Shown in pieces: positions 47,081-63,039 of a DNA stretch of 64,000 nt. Position 1 is the first letter of the stretch. Every line of letters begins with the position of its first letter. The notes beneath the pieces were generated by a model, which saw only the letters and a list, made by a program, of their open reading frames with translations, was not told where the DNA came from and made no database searches. The stretch is from Xestospongia muta (Eukaryota > Porifera > Demospongiae > Haplosclerida > Petrosiidae). The DNA is taken from contig OY848917.1 of assembly GCA_963693285.1 (NCBI GenBank), forward strand, positions 32,561,245-32,625,244, given 5' to 3'. A program made the translations under genes and the position numbers.

Positions 47081-47975
47081 TTATGAGTGGTGAGCCTGAG
47101 GTCATGAAACTATACTAGTAGAATTTGTCACTATTTATATGGATAGCTACATGCATGTTATTAATCTATATCTTGCTTTATTTGTATTGAGTATAGACTA
47201 ATCATTGTATTTAACAGTCCATACTGACATAGTAGTACAGAATGTGAAGTTTGAATCTATATATAGGGCAATAGATAAAATAGTTTCATTCATATCTTTA
47301 TATGACATGGACTAAGATATGACAAATTGTTGAATGTACTTGTGGTTGTTTAGCTCACTCCTGATAGTGGCTTTAGATACAAAATCTATTGATTATAGCA
47401 AAAGCATATTTTACACCTTTCTTGCATGGTACTTGGTATGTACTAAGGTCTTCTTTTCTTACTTTGCATTTTTTCCCACCAATAGATGACATATGTCATT
47501 TTGCTGGAAGATCATTTTTAACTACATTAGTTTTAAAAGTTCATTCAGGACCTTGGCTACATAGTCATTAATGTACACAAATCCATTGCATTCTTCATTA
47601 CTTTGGAAGAACAAGTATTTGTAACATTTGCTATAGCCTGTCATTATACTAGTATTTTAATGATATTATATACTGTCTTATATTACACTAGCTACTTACC
47701 ATAGCTGAACTTGATGGTGCCTCATAGTGTACAAATTATAAATGTTATAAATATCTTTACATTTGTGTACTTCAATGTACTCACTCCATTTGTTATCATA
47801 TTTTTAATTTGCAACAAAAGTACATTTAATAGCTTGGGTTTACTTTTAGGCGAGTTTTCCACATGCAGATTTGAGAATATTGTGAATAATGTACACTTCC
47901 ATTGAGACATAGCTTTGCCTATCTTTTATTAACTTAATCAAATTTGTCTCTCTCTCTCTCTCTCTCTCTCATTCT

Positions 47976-48015
<40 letters not shown>

Positions 48016-48734
48016 TAACCATTGAAGTCATCTATCTATTGTTCATGCATCCATCTATACATTATCATAGCATCCATTAACTTATTATTATTTTTTTATC
48101 CATCCATTTAGCACGGCACTTATATCATCTGTAATTAATCAATTTATCCGTTTGTATTATTTTGTCTTTTAACAAGAAATTTGGGCACCATTTGTATCAA
48201 AATACAAAACTTTTATATATTATAGAATAATGTGCTGAGGAGAATGTACTTGATAGTTTTCATTATTTGTATAGTGTCATTATCACTGCACCATTGAAAA
48301 GTGTATTACATCATTTTAATGATTTAAAACTATTATAATTGTTAGTTATCCATTTGCTTGAATCATTACAACTTTTATCACCATCTATGTCAATAAATAT
48401 GATGTTATAGTCAGTAAGGATACGTTACCAATACTTATACAGTAGATACTTAGTTCTATACATTCACGTGTAGTATCCCACATTTACTAATGAGCCTTAC
48501 AACACAATAAATGCGGAAGTTGTCGTAATACTAATAGTTAATAGTTGTAAATTTTAACCCTTACTTATTCAATTTATGATTGACTGCTCAGAGAATGTAT
48601 GTCAGGTTTTGTGAAAGGAGATCATCATGATAAGTTTGAATCAACTATTTGGTAAGTTTAAATGTTGTGTATGTAAACATTTGATTAATATTTCGTGTAT
48701 TAGTTAATTTAAGGTGATTATTAAATAGTGAGGG
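47081..48734. other. Spacer with microsatellites
   Basis: No gene is recognised. A (TC)n tract at about 47948-47970 is followed by a (TA)n tract at about 47979-48012. Confidence 0.6.
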
Positions 48735-49165
48735 TGGGTTAGTCTGCCATTGCTGTCCCTTAGTGAAGAAGTGTCTAGGGACAAGCAGATATAGGATTCA
48801 TACAAACTGCAAAATCTTGCAGGCCACAGAAATGCCTCGTACACTTACAAGGTCCTCCTTTTCACCTAGCATCTAATCCACATGGGTTGATGATGGTTAA
48901 TAAAGGGCTTGAAGTGTTACTTGAAACTCTGTTCTAAAACAGTACATGACAGAGCCAGCACTAGTTAGTGTGAGATGGACTATGCTTTTATTTGACCACA
49001 ACCAGTACATATCACAACTGTCATTTTGCATTTTTCTGTCTCTTAACACATGGTCAGGTCCAAGAATGCTCTACCCATATCCCCATTCTTGCTGTACGAC
49101 TCCTATATGCACTTGTCCCTAGACTGTTACTCCCTAAGTGAAGGAGTGGCATACTAGACTAAGGG
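48735..49165. mobile_element. MITE-like element with imperfect terminal inverted repeats
   Basis: The left end, starting TTAGTCT and running to GTCTAGGGACAAG (about 48737-48785), matches in reverse complement the right end, which runs from CTTGTCCCTAGAC (about 49112) to AGACTAA (about 49160). Both inner edges continue as ATATAGG/CCTATAT. The core of about 320 bp shows no coding frame. It sits in AT-rich DNA and is richer in GC. Confidence 0.55.
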
Positions 49166-50040
49166 TGGGTGGGGTCAGTGTTGTGGTTATATAGTGTCTG
49201 GTTCTATTTCTAAAGATTGTGATACAATGTGTGCTTCTATGATTCCATCAAGGCTTTCTATGATGTCTCCCTTTACATTATCATTGACATGTCTGGAATG
49301 TAACTTACTTCAAATTATTTTTCTCTTAAATCTTGCCTTTTTTCAAATCAAAGTTGTGTCTTATCCTTTTTACTTGGAGCAGTGTTGTTTGAATTGATCT
49401 ACATTATGTATTTATATAAAGAACAAGTAACATTGATATATAAGATTTGATGATGATATGATTCAATTTGATGATGATATGATGGGATTCAATTCAGAAT
49501 TAATGGAGAAACATGAAAATGTAGAGTCACTTTTTCACTTGTATCTGTCGATAATCCTACCAGTCTAGCTAATGGAGGTTTTAAAAATGGCAATTAGAAG
49601 ATGTCATCTTTATCTTGTTACTGATGCTAACATTCAAACAAAAGTGAGGTAACATGTAGCAAACATTTAAGTGCTGTCTATGTTATTATTGTCTGTTATT
49701 TGATAGTTTAATGAACAGTGCTTTAAATTAAGACCCTTGAAGGTTATAGACATCACTGTGTCTCTGTGACATGATTGAATCCGTTCCTGAGCTTTCCAGT
49801 CATTTCTCATTAGTTTTTGGAATAAACTAAAACATTGTTATTATAAATGTAACTACTTCAATGTTACATCCATACTATTCCTGATCTGATGCATGATCTA
49901 TTAGAGTGAATTAGAAATGAAATTTATGTTGAATGTAAGCTTGTTTATTTGTATAAAGTATTTAATTTTCAATGTTAAAGTAATTGTAAAATTACTTTAC
50001 TGTAGCACTTTATGAATGAAAAATAATTATTTTCTCTTGA

Positions 50041-51531
<1,491 letters not shown>

Positions 51532-51989
51532 CCCTTTCATTCACATCATAATGGATTTAAGAACAGTTTCATGTTGTCCTTGAAACAACACTTCAGGTTT
51601 TGGTTGATAATAAAGATTTAGTTCATTTTTATAACAATTAATCATTAAATAAAATTGATTTTCCTTCATTGCATTATGTAATAATGATCATATGGTGAAC
51701 AATGGACTGTACAGTCATCTTTGTTGATCACTTGATGTGAGTGGTATGAGGCAACTTGTCCAAGGCAATGAGATAATGTCTTCACTATACTAACTGGAAT
51801 CTATTCACTGTGATGCATTCTACTTGAACTTTTATGTGATATAACTTCCAGTTAAAACCACAGGATTGACTGCAGAAGCTCTTTTAACTCATAGAAGATT
51901 ACTGTGAGGTTACTTTATGCATGATTTGAAGTGGCTAATCTAATCACAACTCATCCATGCAGACCAGATTTGATCTGTGTCATAGACAA

Positions 51990-53606
51990 CTTATCAACTG
52001 ATGGGAGTTGGGTTTACAACAGTAGACATGGCAGCCATTCTAGATGTGTCACAAAGTACCATCCACAGAAGATTCAAGAATTTGGAATGAGCATGGGCAA
52101 TAAGTATTGTGTAATACTGAACAAGCATTTGGACAATATTGCGTAAAGCATTACACATCTGTATCTTGACTGTGGTCAGAAGATATGTGAGACTACCTAA
52201 AGGAATATGGTATTGTTGTACATTAAACAAGGCTAAAGAATCGATTTGGCAAGTTTACTTTTGTGGCAAAGAGATGTGTTTCTGACTGAATCTTTATAGA
52301 CATCAATACAATATGGCATTTCCTATGAAGCATTGACATTTGGATAGAAACCATAAGTTGGTTATTGCTATTATTTTATAGTCAACTATTGTTTAAACAA
52401 TATAATATTGGTAGAGATTGGAGGGAGAGTAGCATTGGACATACAGAACTGGGTGGAGTGTAAGGTAGGCTTTACACTAGCCACTCCTCCCTGCTTAGAG
52501 TGTGTTTCCTATATGTATTCTAATATATTATGTACGTGGTGTTTTGTAATTCATAGTGGAATTAATGGCTATTCAAGGGCAATCAAGGCTATCAGTATAT
52601 TTCAAGTGCTTTACGTAATCCTACAGACACTATACTTTGCTACTATGTTGAAGTTGTTCAAACCTGTGGTCTACCACTTAGAATTCACACCGATCTTGGA
52701 GGAGAAAATAAGGTGTCATATGTGTATATGTGGTCCAAAACTGACAGAGGATGGGCAGAAATACTTTTGTTATGGAATGAAGCATACACAATCAGCAGAT
52801 TGGATGTCTCTGGAATGATGTCTTTCAGAAGTGCACAGACATTTTATTACCTTGAAGATGTAGAAGTTCTTGATCCTTGCAATGAGCTTCATCTATTTAA
52901 TCTTCATTTCATATGTACTTACACAGTATTCAGAGGAGTTTGGATCACTTTGCAATGCTTACATAAATCATCCTATAAATTATTGTCACAATCAATCACC
53001 AGCATAGTTGTATTATGTTGACTTTGATAATACCATTGAGCACAATCAAAGCATTGCATATTGAGTTTACCAGGTATTTATTCCTATGAATCATGCTCAA
53101 TTTGCATGGTAAAACAGTCAACACATGTGTGCATTGATCTTATAGCTATGTTAGTGAATTGCACTGTATATTAGTTCTCAATCACAAAAGTTCCATCATT
53201 CAAATGTCACTGGACTTTCACAATGGCTAACTCAGTAGTAGTTGGTGATGACTTGGCTCATGATTATTGATTTGAATGTTTTCACATTTATCACACATGC
53301 ACTAATCTGGCAATGTTAATTGTAAATGATCTTAGGTATACATCATATTATAATTATAGGATTTAGTACAGTTTACGTAGGAGATTACTATACATATATA
53401 TAATCTGCATGCAGTTACAAATCTTTTCTTCTTCTACTAGTATGTATGATATAGATGTACCACTTTCAATTACACCTGATTCAGCTGTCACTGTTCCCAA
53501 TGTACAGGTGGATAATGAAAAATATGCTCTTCAACATATTTGATCAACTCTCTCCTGACCATGATGATGACTATGACATTAATTGTTATATGACAAAATG
53601 TAATAA
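51990..53606 (+). pseudogene. Decayed DDE integrase of a eukaryotic transposon
   Basis: Pieces in several frames follow the order of eukaryotic 'integrase core' transposon proteins. A helix-turn-helix-like piece, TTVDMAAILDVSQSTIHRRF, lies at about 52016-52075. EFGMSMG follows in another frame. HTDLGGEN lies at about 52686-52709 and resembles the second-Asp region. NELHLFNLHFICT lies at about 52881-52920. A piece with CNAYINHPI and HNQSPAQLYYVDF lies at about 52955-53030. A C-terminal acidic piece, STLSPDHDDDYDINCY, lies at about 53545-53592. Frameshifts and stops are numerous, so no active enzyme is possible. The third catalytic residue region is not recognisable. It lies between the arms of the large inverted repeat. 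Confidence 0.6.
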
Positions 53607-53753
53607 ACCATGACCATTAATTATTTTAGTAGTTCTGTGCTTAATAATATCAAAGAAATACTACATATACTGTACTGATATGGAAATGTCTATATTTTAT
53701 ACAATTTGGCAGCCAACTATAAAGTTGAATTCAATGAAGATCAGTTGATTTCA

Positions 53754-53756
<3 letters not shown>

Positions 53757-53836
<80 letters not shown>

Positions 53837-53839
53837 AGA

Positions 53840-53874
<35 letters not shown>
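53757..53874. repeat. (GA)n microsatellite, about 118 bp
   Basis: GA dinucleotide run with two TGGA interruptions. It is shorter than the two other tracts at 51.2 and 59.1 kb. Confidence 0.97.
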
Positions 53875-53875
<1 letters not shown>

Positions 53876-53879
53876 CAGA

Positions 53880-54975
53880 TTTTAAAATACACATCAGAAA
53901 TGAATGATATAATTATTATATGGATCAAATCAATTTGATTAAGTACAGATAGCTTCCAGGAAGACAAGTTATCATTAAATAAATATTCATTTTGTACATA
54001 CACTGCTTACATTTACACACGTTATGTCTCTTAGTTTCATACCAATAACATGTTATTATGTAAGTAGGCATAATGGTTATGCTCATTTTAATATTGAACT
54101 TAACAATTTGATTCAGATCACAACCACATTCATCTACCCATCAATTCATTTACAATATACATGTACTATAGATCTGTTATAAATATTATAACAACCAGTT
54201 AGTTTTACAATGAATTAAGTGTTTGTCATTGTCTTTATATTAATTAATTTTTTAAAATTGTGAAATGGTTTTTTTCAAAACTACAGTCTCTCATACAAAA
54301 TGATCACCTACCATTATATTAATGTTAGGACTCTACATTAGGCACAGTTGGTTCAGCAGGAGATTAAGAAGCTGGTTTGGACAAAACAAAAGTTGCAGTA
54401 CTAAAATGCGTACAACATATTCTATAATGATAGTCATGGCTACTCAGCACTTTGTTAGAAATGTTGGGATAAGGTGGATCAGTATTCAAAGCTACTTTTC
54501 ATTGTGTACGTAATGAAACTAAACAATGGTGAGGATATTAGAAGTATTGTTGCTAATATAGTTATACTGTTTCTTTTGATTCTCTAACAAGTTCAAAGTT
54601 AGGACTCACTTCAATGTTGATCCTGTATCCAACTAAACCAGCAATTAATTTTGCATATAGTTGCTGTATATTTCACTGGAAAATTAAATACATTTCCACT
54701 ATGATGTCCTTAAAGAAACATAAAGGAAAAATATATAATAGATTTCTCCTTGTGTTTCTGTTTTGGAAATTTGTAATTTCTATTATGTTTTAAATATTAA
54801 AATACACCACTATTACAAAGATTAGAAACAAATGTTTTCATTGATATATAATTATACATGTAATCTTCAAAATTTATTATCAAGCAATATCATAAATTTT
54901 TAAGAAAGAAAGTAAATCAATTATTTGTAACCTTCAAGAAATTAACAGAATGACAAGTAATACTGTCTCATTGAT
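53880..54975. other. No recognisable gene
   Basis: AT-rich spacer between the GA tract and the 114-bp tandem repeat. Only short frames without domain signals. Confidence 0.5.
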
Positions 54976-55375
54976 ACTTGACTGTAGTTGCCATTTTAGA
55001 CTAAGAACATGTCCGAGACTGAGTACTAGAGGCTAGATTATTATACCAATGATTAATATAAAAGATAACAGACAAACTGACCTTTTGGAGACTTGACTGT
55101 AGTTGCCCTTTGAGACTGAGAACATGTCCAAGACTGAGTACTAGAGGCTAGATTATTATACCAATGATTAATATAAAAGATAACAGACAAACTGACTAAT
55201 TAGAGACTTGACTGTGGTTGTCTTTCCAGACTAAGAACGTGTCTGAGACTAAATACTAGAGGCTAGATTATTATACTAATATTAATATAAAAGACAACAG
55301 ACAAAATGACCTATTGGAGACTTGACTGTAGTTGCCTTTTGAGACTAAGAACATGTTTTGAGACTAAGAACAGCA
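54976..55375. repeat. Tandem repeat, about 3.5 units of 114-115 bp
   Basis: ACTTGACTGTAGTTGCC-like starts lie at about 54977, 55091, 55206 and 55320. Each is followed by GAGACT(A/G)A...ACTAGAGGCTAGATTATTAT and then ATATAAAAGA(T/C)AACAGACAAA. It directly precedes the third Death-exon copy. Confidence 0.9.
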
Positions 55376-55409
55376 TTACATTATAGTAGTAATGTATTTT
55401 TATCTTCAG

Positions 55410-55733
55410 ACAAACAACCTAAAAAAATTCATCTTCAACAATATAAATGGAGAGAGATTGGAGAAGCGTTGGAAATACTTGATGGAATAATTTAATCTAT
55501 TGACAACAATCCTTGCTATAACAATGCTCGCAAGCTTTCTGGAGTCTTGCAGACCTGGATTGGTACACAACCATCTGATGTAACCTGGAGTAACCTTATT
55601 AATGTCATCAGAGAAAATTCTGTGAATGAACCAGTTCTAGCCAAGACTATACCAGACGTCTTAGCAAATCCAAAGATATCTGAACATTACACTGAACGTG
55701 CCTCTAAATCACTCGCTGAGAAGATATGCCAAG
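55410..55733 (+). pseudogene. Third Death-domain exon, broken
   Basis: The acceptor ATCTTCAG is kept, as is the GTTAGT donor. Relative to the intact exon there is an 18-bp in-frame deletion after the sixth codon of HLQQ (the VLGPIQ segment is lost). A TAA stop lies at 55493-55495, within the helix-2/3 region where the intact copy has IKSID. The rest continues in frame (LQTWIGTQPSDVTWSNLINV and onward), ending SLAEKICQ. No Roc-COR exon precedes it. Confidence 0.85.
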
Positions 55734-55966
55734 GTTAGTCTTCTTTGTTTAGTAATGTATTGCTTTGTTACATGTTACATGTTATTTGTTACATGTAATT
55801 TTAATGTGTGTGAATATGTGTTACATTGCTTATATTAACTATCTACCAGAAAATATTCAGGCTATATTAGTTGCTATGACAACATGTACAATATGTGATA
55901 ATTTAACAATGCAATAATATATTTAGTGTGTGTGTGTGTAATTCATTTCTGTTGTATTTTCTGTAG

Positions 55967-56061
55967 AAAAGATTTGCAGTTCAAGATTGAAGTATAATTT
56001 TATTTTGATCTTAGGAGCTCTATGTGTTGTAGTCCTGGCTTATTTTTTGTATAGTTCATAA
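55967..56061 (+). pseudogene. Third-copy transmembrane-tail exon
   Basis: After TTCTGTAG it reads EKICSSRLKYNFILILGALC and then VVVLAYFLYSS with TAA. It is a near copy of 40919-41013, and the differences keep its hydrophobic character. The intron between it and the broken Death exon (55734-55966) also matches 40674-40918. By itself it has no start; it is the tail end of a partial gene duplicate. Confidence 0.8.
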
Positions 56062-57355
56062 CATTCCACTATAGAAGACATGGAAATGATTAATTTTTCT
56101 TAAAAGAGGTACACATTCTCTTTAGCCATGGACATTAATGCTGGAAATGACCAGCTTCTCCAGGTGTCTGTAGGACCACTTGATGAATGATACTATTATC
56201 AATACTATTGAATAGCAACTAGTACTGGATAAAGTTTGGGGGACTTTAAGTTATGTTGAGTTGATGAGCAGATTGGTTTGCAGGTTGTTTATTTGAAGTG
56301 TGTCTATTACTGTGTATGCTGTAGATAATTCTGAATGAATAATGCTACCTCTGTCTTGATTGATAAAAAGTGATGTAACTGCCCTTGTTTTCATTTCCAT
56401 CATTAGCTCAGCAAAGGCTTTCAAACGTTTTGGGTCATCAAATTGTTGAAAACTGGTTCAGGGAGTCATTCTTGAATGCTTCTCCTTCCAAATAGAATAT
56501 CCTGTATCTTTTCTTCTTGCCAAAGGTGTAGTTTTCTTTCTAGTCATCATACAGAGTCTTTAAAATTTAGTGTTCTAAATTTAGTTATCTGTAAGAGTAG
56601 TGGCATAACTGTTGTTAGTTTGAGTGTAATTGATTCCAATGCTGACCCTTCAGCATGTGCTTGAATACTTGGTTTTACCAAATATCCCCAATAGATTCAG
56701 GAAGATGTTAGGTCTCTTGGATACATATTCTAAACAAGTTTTCCCTATAATTTCTAGCATCTCTGTGGGTTACAGTTTGATGAGCAGCAATTTATGTACT
56801 CTCTTTCAGACTTAACATATGTACATCTAACACAAAAGTAATAGCATATGCATTGGCAGTATGTAGCATACTTGATAATATAGGGTCTTCTGAATTGTTA
56901 AGTTGATGTTTGAGTAAAGAGTTAGAAGAGACACAAGTGTAAAAGTGAAAATAAGTATCAGAGAGAGGTAAGAGAATAGACATGTAGTTACTTGGTTTGA
57001 GAGAGCTAGTGAATACAGTGGACTTTTTATATTTTTGTCTTAATCTTGTGTGTATTATTAGGTAGACTCTAATAATCATTATGTAACTTAAGTTAAAGTG
57101 ATAAAGATAGACAACACTATACTATATTGTAGATACTTGCTGTAGTTCTATATACAACTACATATGGCCAACAAACAACATTATAAATATAATATAGTTG
57201 TGACATCACATGTTATTTGGGCTTTAAAACTTTAAGCAGTCAAAACTGTAAATACCAGTTACTCCTGTATTCACAAATGGAGAATATTTCGCAACTACAA
57301 ATGGAAACTGTATTAATCATGTAGTCTGTAAATCTACTACTGTTAATGCTATATA
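56062..57355. other. No recognisable gene
   Basis: Short open frames at 56476-56815 (plus) and 56792-57079 (minus) have no recognisable motifs and lack exon-like borders. Nothing is assigned. Confidence 0.45.
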
Positions 57356-57790
57356 AATTGATCAGCGAGGATGGCTCTACAATCCATTGTTCACCATACA
57401 ATCATTATTACATAACATAATGAAGTGTGATCAATTTTGTTCATGATTAATTGTTATATAAATGAATCAAATCTTAAAATCAACTCAAAGGTGATGTGTC
57501 CCCTATTAGAGCCTGTGAAGAATACCAGCACATTCACCAAAGTTACTAGAACAGAGCCTTCTAAATAAGAAGATGGTCATTGATGAAGATTATATACATA
57601 ATACTGTGTTTAGTATTTATTTACCTTGACATTCATTGAGAAATATTAAAAAGAATATGTACATGACCTCTTGTCAGCCATGCCTCTCTTAGTGCCAACT
57701 GTGAGAAAAGTCTAGTTTGAACAACATCTTGATGTAGTCTACAAAAGTAGAATAACAGATATTTAGACAATTCAGTGTACCAATAAAATA
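57356..57790 (-). pseudogene. Third, short copy of the inverted-repeat / HECT-like segment
   Basis: Minus-strand DNA here matches both large arms. A piece reading VLVFFTGSNR lies at about 57490-57545. Then, moving left to right on the plus strand, come the FLNECQ-type exon (about 57620-57650) and the DYIKMLFK piece (about 57715-57750). 57359-57415 matches 59043-59098 (AAGGATGGCTCTA and GTTCACCATACAATCATT). It has no GA tract. Stops and indels show decay. Confidence 0.5.
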
Positions 57791-58985
57791 AATTATTAAT
57801 ATACAGTCCAATTTACAAGGGATGTCCTCAATAATAAGGTTTTATTGGGAGATATAATTACTGATAGTCTCAGATCTTGGTGGTATAATACAGTCATCAT
57901 AATACTGGTCTAGAATTGTACAAAGCATCACCGACTATCAATATATGAACTACAGTAGTAGACACTTTGGGAGCTTGGAACATAGAGATGTCCTCAATAT
58001 AGAGGTTATATAATATACTAAAATATTAACATGGGACTAGAATAAGTGTACTCAATATAGAGGTAAATAACACACTAAAGTATTAACATGGGACTAGAAC
58101 AAGTGTCCTCAATATAAAGGTAAATAACACACTAAAATATTAACATGATACTAGAACAAGTGTCCTCAATATAGGATGGGACTAGAACTAATGCCATAAT
58201 TACAAGTATCACTTACTCTGTGTGGTATATCTGCTCTCTTGTTTTTTCTTTGTTCAGCTTCAATGCAATCATCTCTTAATCACCTACACAGACTAACATA
58301 ACCATATATGGTAATACTAATATAATATCATAATACCTGTATTCTTCCAGTTTATCTAGTAACTGATCTTGTAAGATTTTCTGATGAGTACTTCATTCTT
58401 CTCTCTCTCTTCTCTCAGTTGAAGTTGATTTGAGAGTACTTGGGGGTGTGGTTTGAGGTGTCATTGAGTCTGACTTCTTAATTCAACCCTCTATACTGTG
58501 AATCTCATGATGAGGATAATAACACTGACCCCTATGATTAAAATAATTAACTAAATATCTTGGCATTATCTAATTTGAAGTGAGATCAATTTTACAGTTG
58601 ATGTGAAGTGCTTTCAAGTTCAGAGACATAAGGCTGTCATTGTGATTCCAACTTTGTGTTATCTTTTCTCAAACTTGTCATCTTATCCTGTACTATGCTA
58701 CGGGAGGGAATAAAGGTCACATGATAATGACATCACCACTCACAAATTAGCTAGCAGTTCGTGGACTAGACTATCTTGGGACAACACTTCTAGCAACATG
58801 ACCTACTGGAGGTGAGAGGTATATCAGACAGAGGTGACATGGTCTTGTCCCTGAGTAGTGGATAAAACTGGAGCTTTATAAGCTAGAAAAGGATAAATAG
58901 ATTTTATAGAATAGATTTGTATACAGTTCAGTATTAGAATTTATTAATACTTTATTAAATATATTACCAATATAGAATTGAAAGA
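57791..58985. other. Spacer with short tandem similarity
   Basis: Around 57960-58180 a phrase like GTCCTCAATATAGAGGT...TATTAACATGGGACTAGAA recurs about three to four times at roughly 60-bp spacing. No gene is recognised. Confidence 0.5.
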
Positions 58986-58989
58986 ATAA

Positions 58990-60960
<1,971 letters not shown>

Positions 60961-61640
60961 ACCTTCTTCTTGTTCCATTACAATAGTCACACAAACTTCA
61001 GGAACAGTATTTACATGTCCATGAAGTATCTAATGAAAATATCAAATTTACTAACATTCCTTCTAGACCAGTATAGACATTATAATATAATGACTATTTG
61101 CCTCTTACAAATACTGTGAATCTTTTAGTATCCTCTCAACAGTAAGTAGTAGTGGTACATATATGAGTTCTTCTTTTTCACAAACAACTTTCATTTTCTT
61201 CCACTATGTCTTTGAACTTGATGCTGTCAAGGACTATCTTTCTAGGTTCATAAGATAAAATCTTTTTTAATTTATATATAATTAAATGTATGTATTATGA
61301 CTACACACAATTAATTCAAATGAAAGTCAAATGAAAGGAGAGCTCTTTATTATGAAACCTCAGGAGTTCTCTATTGTCAGTAGCCTAACTCTGACTTTAC
61401 AACACAGAGACTATGTGAACATTTAACCAGTGTACACAGAATAGAGGTGAAATTAAAACAATGACATTTACAAGCAATGAAGGTACAATGCTATCAATGT
61501 ATTTTTTAAGAGGCCAATGTTACAATCTACTGTAGAATTTAAAACTTTGAAGACATCCTTTGAAGATGTCATCATCTTTTGTCAAAGCAACAGGAAATAA
61601 AAGGTATGATGATGACAATACTATATGATATTACTATTGT
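60961..61640. other. No recognisable gene
   Basis: It lies beyond the outer end of the inverted-repeat arm. The minus strand may carry more of the HECT-like element, but no motif could be fixed. Confidence 0.4.
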
Positions 61641-61689
61641 AACAGAAGTGGATTCTATAATATGAAGGAGACTGGGAAATAACAGTTGA

Positions 61690-62245
61690 AAAGACAACCA
61701 CTGAACAAACAACAGGTACAATACAGGCTGATGTATATGATACACATTATGGTCACACAACAGATCTAAAACATTTACATTTACCTGATAATATTAGAGT
61801 CTCCATTGCTAGACAGTTGCCTCAAGGAGTCTCATTTCAACACATCTTAGACTATGTAGATGACAATATTGGCACAAATCTGAAATGAATTCATCTAATA
61901 AGTAGAAAAGATGTAAGAAATATTGACAATGAACTAAATGATTTACTTGAAGCAATAATGTAAGATGATGGTGACTTGGATGTTATTGAAACAAGACAAC
62001 ATAATTTTGACAAAGTTCAGATTATTACAACATTACAAACCATTAACACACAACTCAGTACCACAATATGACTGATATAATGTCATTTAAAACAGATGAA
62101 AACAGCACCTCCACCAACACAATATAAACCAGTAAACAAAACTATAACTCCACAACAATCATTCTTCAGCACTTGTAAAAGATGAAAGACACCATCAGTT
62201 AGACTAGCAAAGACTAAAAATAAGGAAAAAGCAAATAAATAAATT
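61690..62245 (+). pseudogene. Decayed MULE/FAR1-like transposase fragment
   Basis: A frame from about 61696 reads TTEQTTGTIQADVYDTHYGH, then DLKHLHLPDNIRVSIARQL, then PQGVSFQHILDYVDDNIG. A TGA follows at about 61885-61887, and beyond it the same frame continues IHLISRKDVRNIDNELNDLL. This order ('H.lpl....IA..L..GvS...IL..' then 'LitrkDl.NI') is typical of the N-terminal part of MULE/FAR1-like transposon proteins. A further piece around 62095-62240, with ITPQQSFFSTCKR and SVRLAKT, looks like a C terminus, so the catalytic core is missing. Function is lost. Confidence 0.5.
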
Positions 62246-63039
62246 TTTTTAAACAATTACACTAAATTGTATATGATGAAGAAAGTAGTATATGGTAGGA
62301 CTAATCTAATATCAATGAATAATTAATAATATTTATCTTCTTCACTTTATAGATACTCTAATAATGTTATGTACAAAAGATAGAGCAAATAAGGTCATTG
62401 ATGGAACAAAAAACAAATTGACACTAGAACAAACGAAAAAGATATTGAACAACTTATCAGATGAAATAATTGACTTAAAAATACTAACATACAGTATTAC
62501 ATGACAAAAGAAACATGACAACTATTACAACAACTAGGTAAGATGGTATTACAGTGAATTACGATCACTAACACAAAACTACAGTAAGTATTAATTATCT
62601 TGAATGGATGTGCTCTCATTATCAACTATCTACAACACATAGAATATGATAAAATGTGATGACTCTGTAGATGGTTTTACTGATAAGTATATTAAATGTA
62701 TATATACTACAATAGATATCAATATATATAGATCATGAATTAACACATAATATGTCAATAGTTTACCTTCTACTTTGTAGGACATGTCTAAATATGGACA
62801 TTCCACCAACTGCTGTATGGATTTGAAGTCAATCAAAATAGAGAAATTTTTATCATAGTTAACAATGATTATAAATAATTGAGTATTACACGTGTGAATT
62901 ATTGTTACTCCACCCATTAATTGATTAAAGTTGTCATGAATATACTATTCCTGTTAAAAAGAGTAATTAGATCTTTACGGTCTAATTACATGTATTTAAA
63001 CTATATATAATACGATAATGTATTTTTATTTACGTATAG
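62246..63039. other. No recognisable gene
   Basis: AT-rich spacer. A short inverted repeat (TAATTAGATC/GTCTAATTA) lies near 62965-62990, just upstream of the next transposon exon. Confidence 0.45.
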
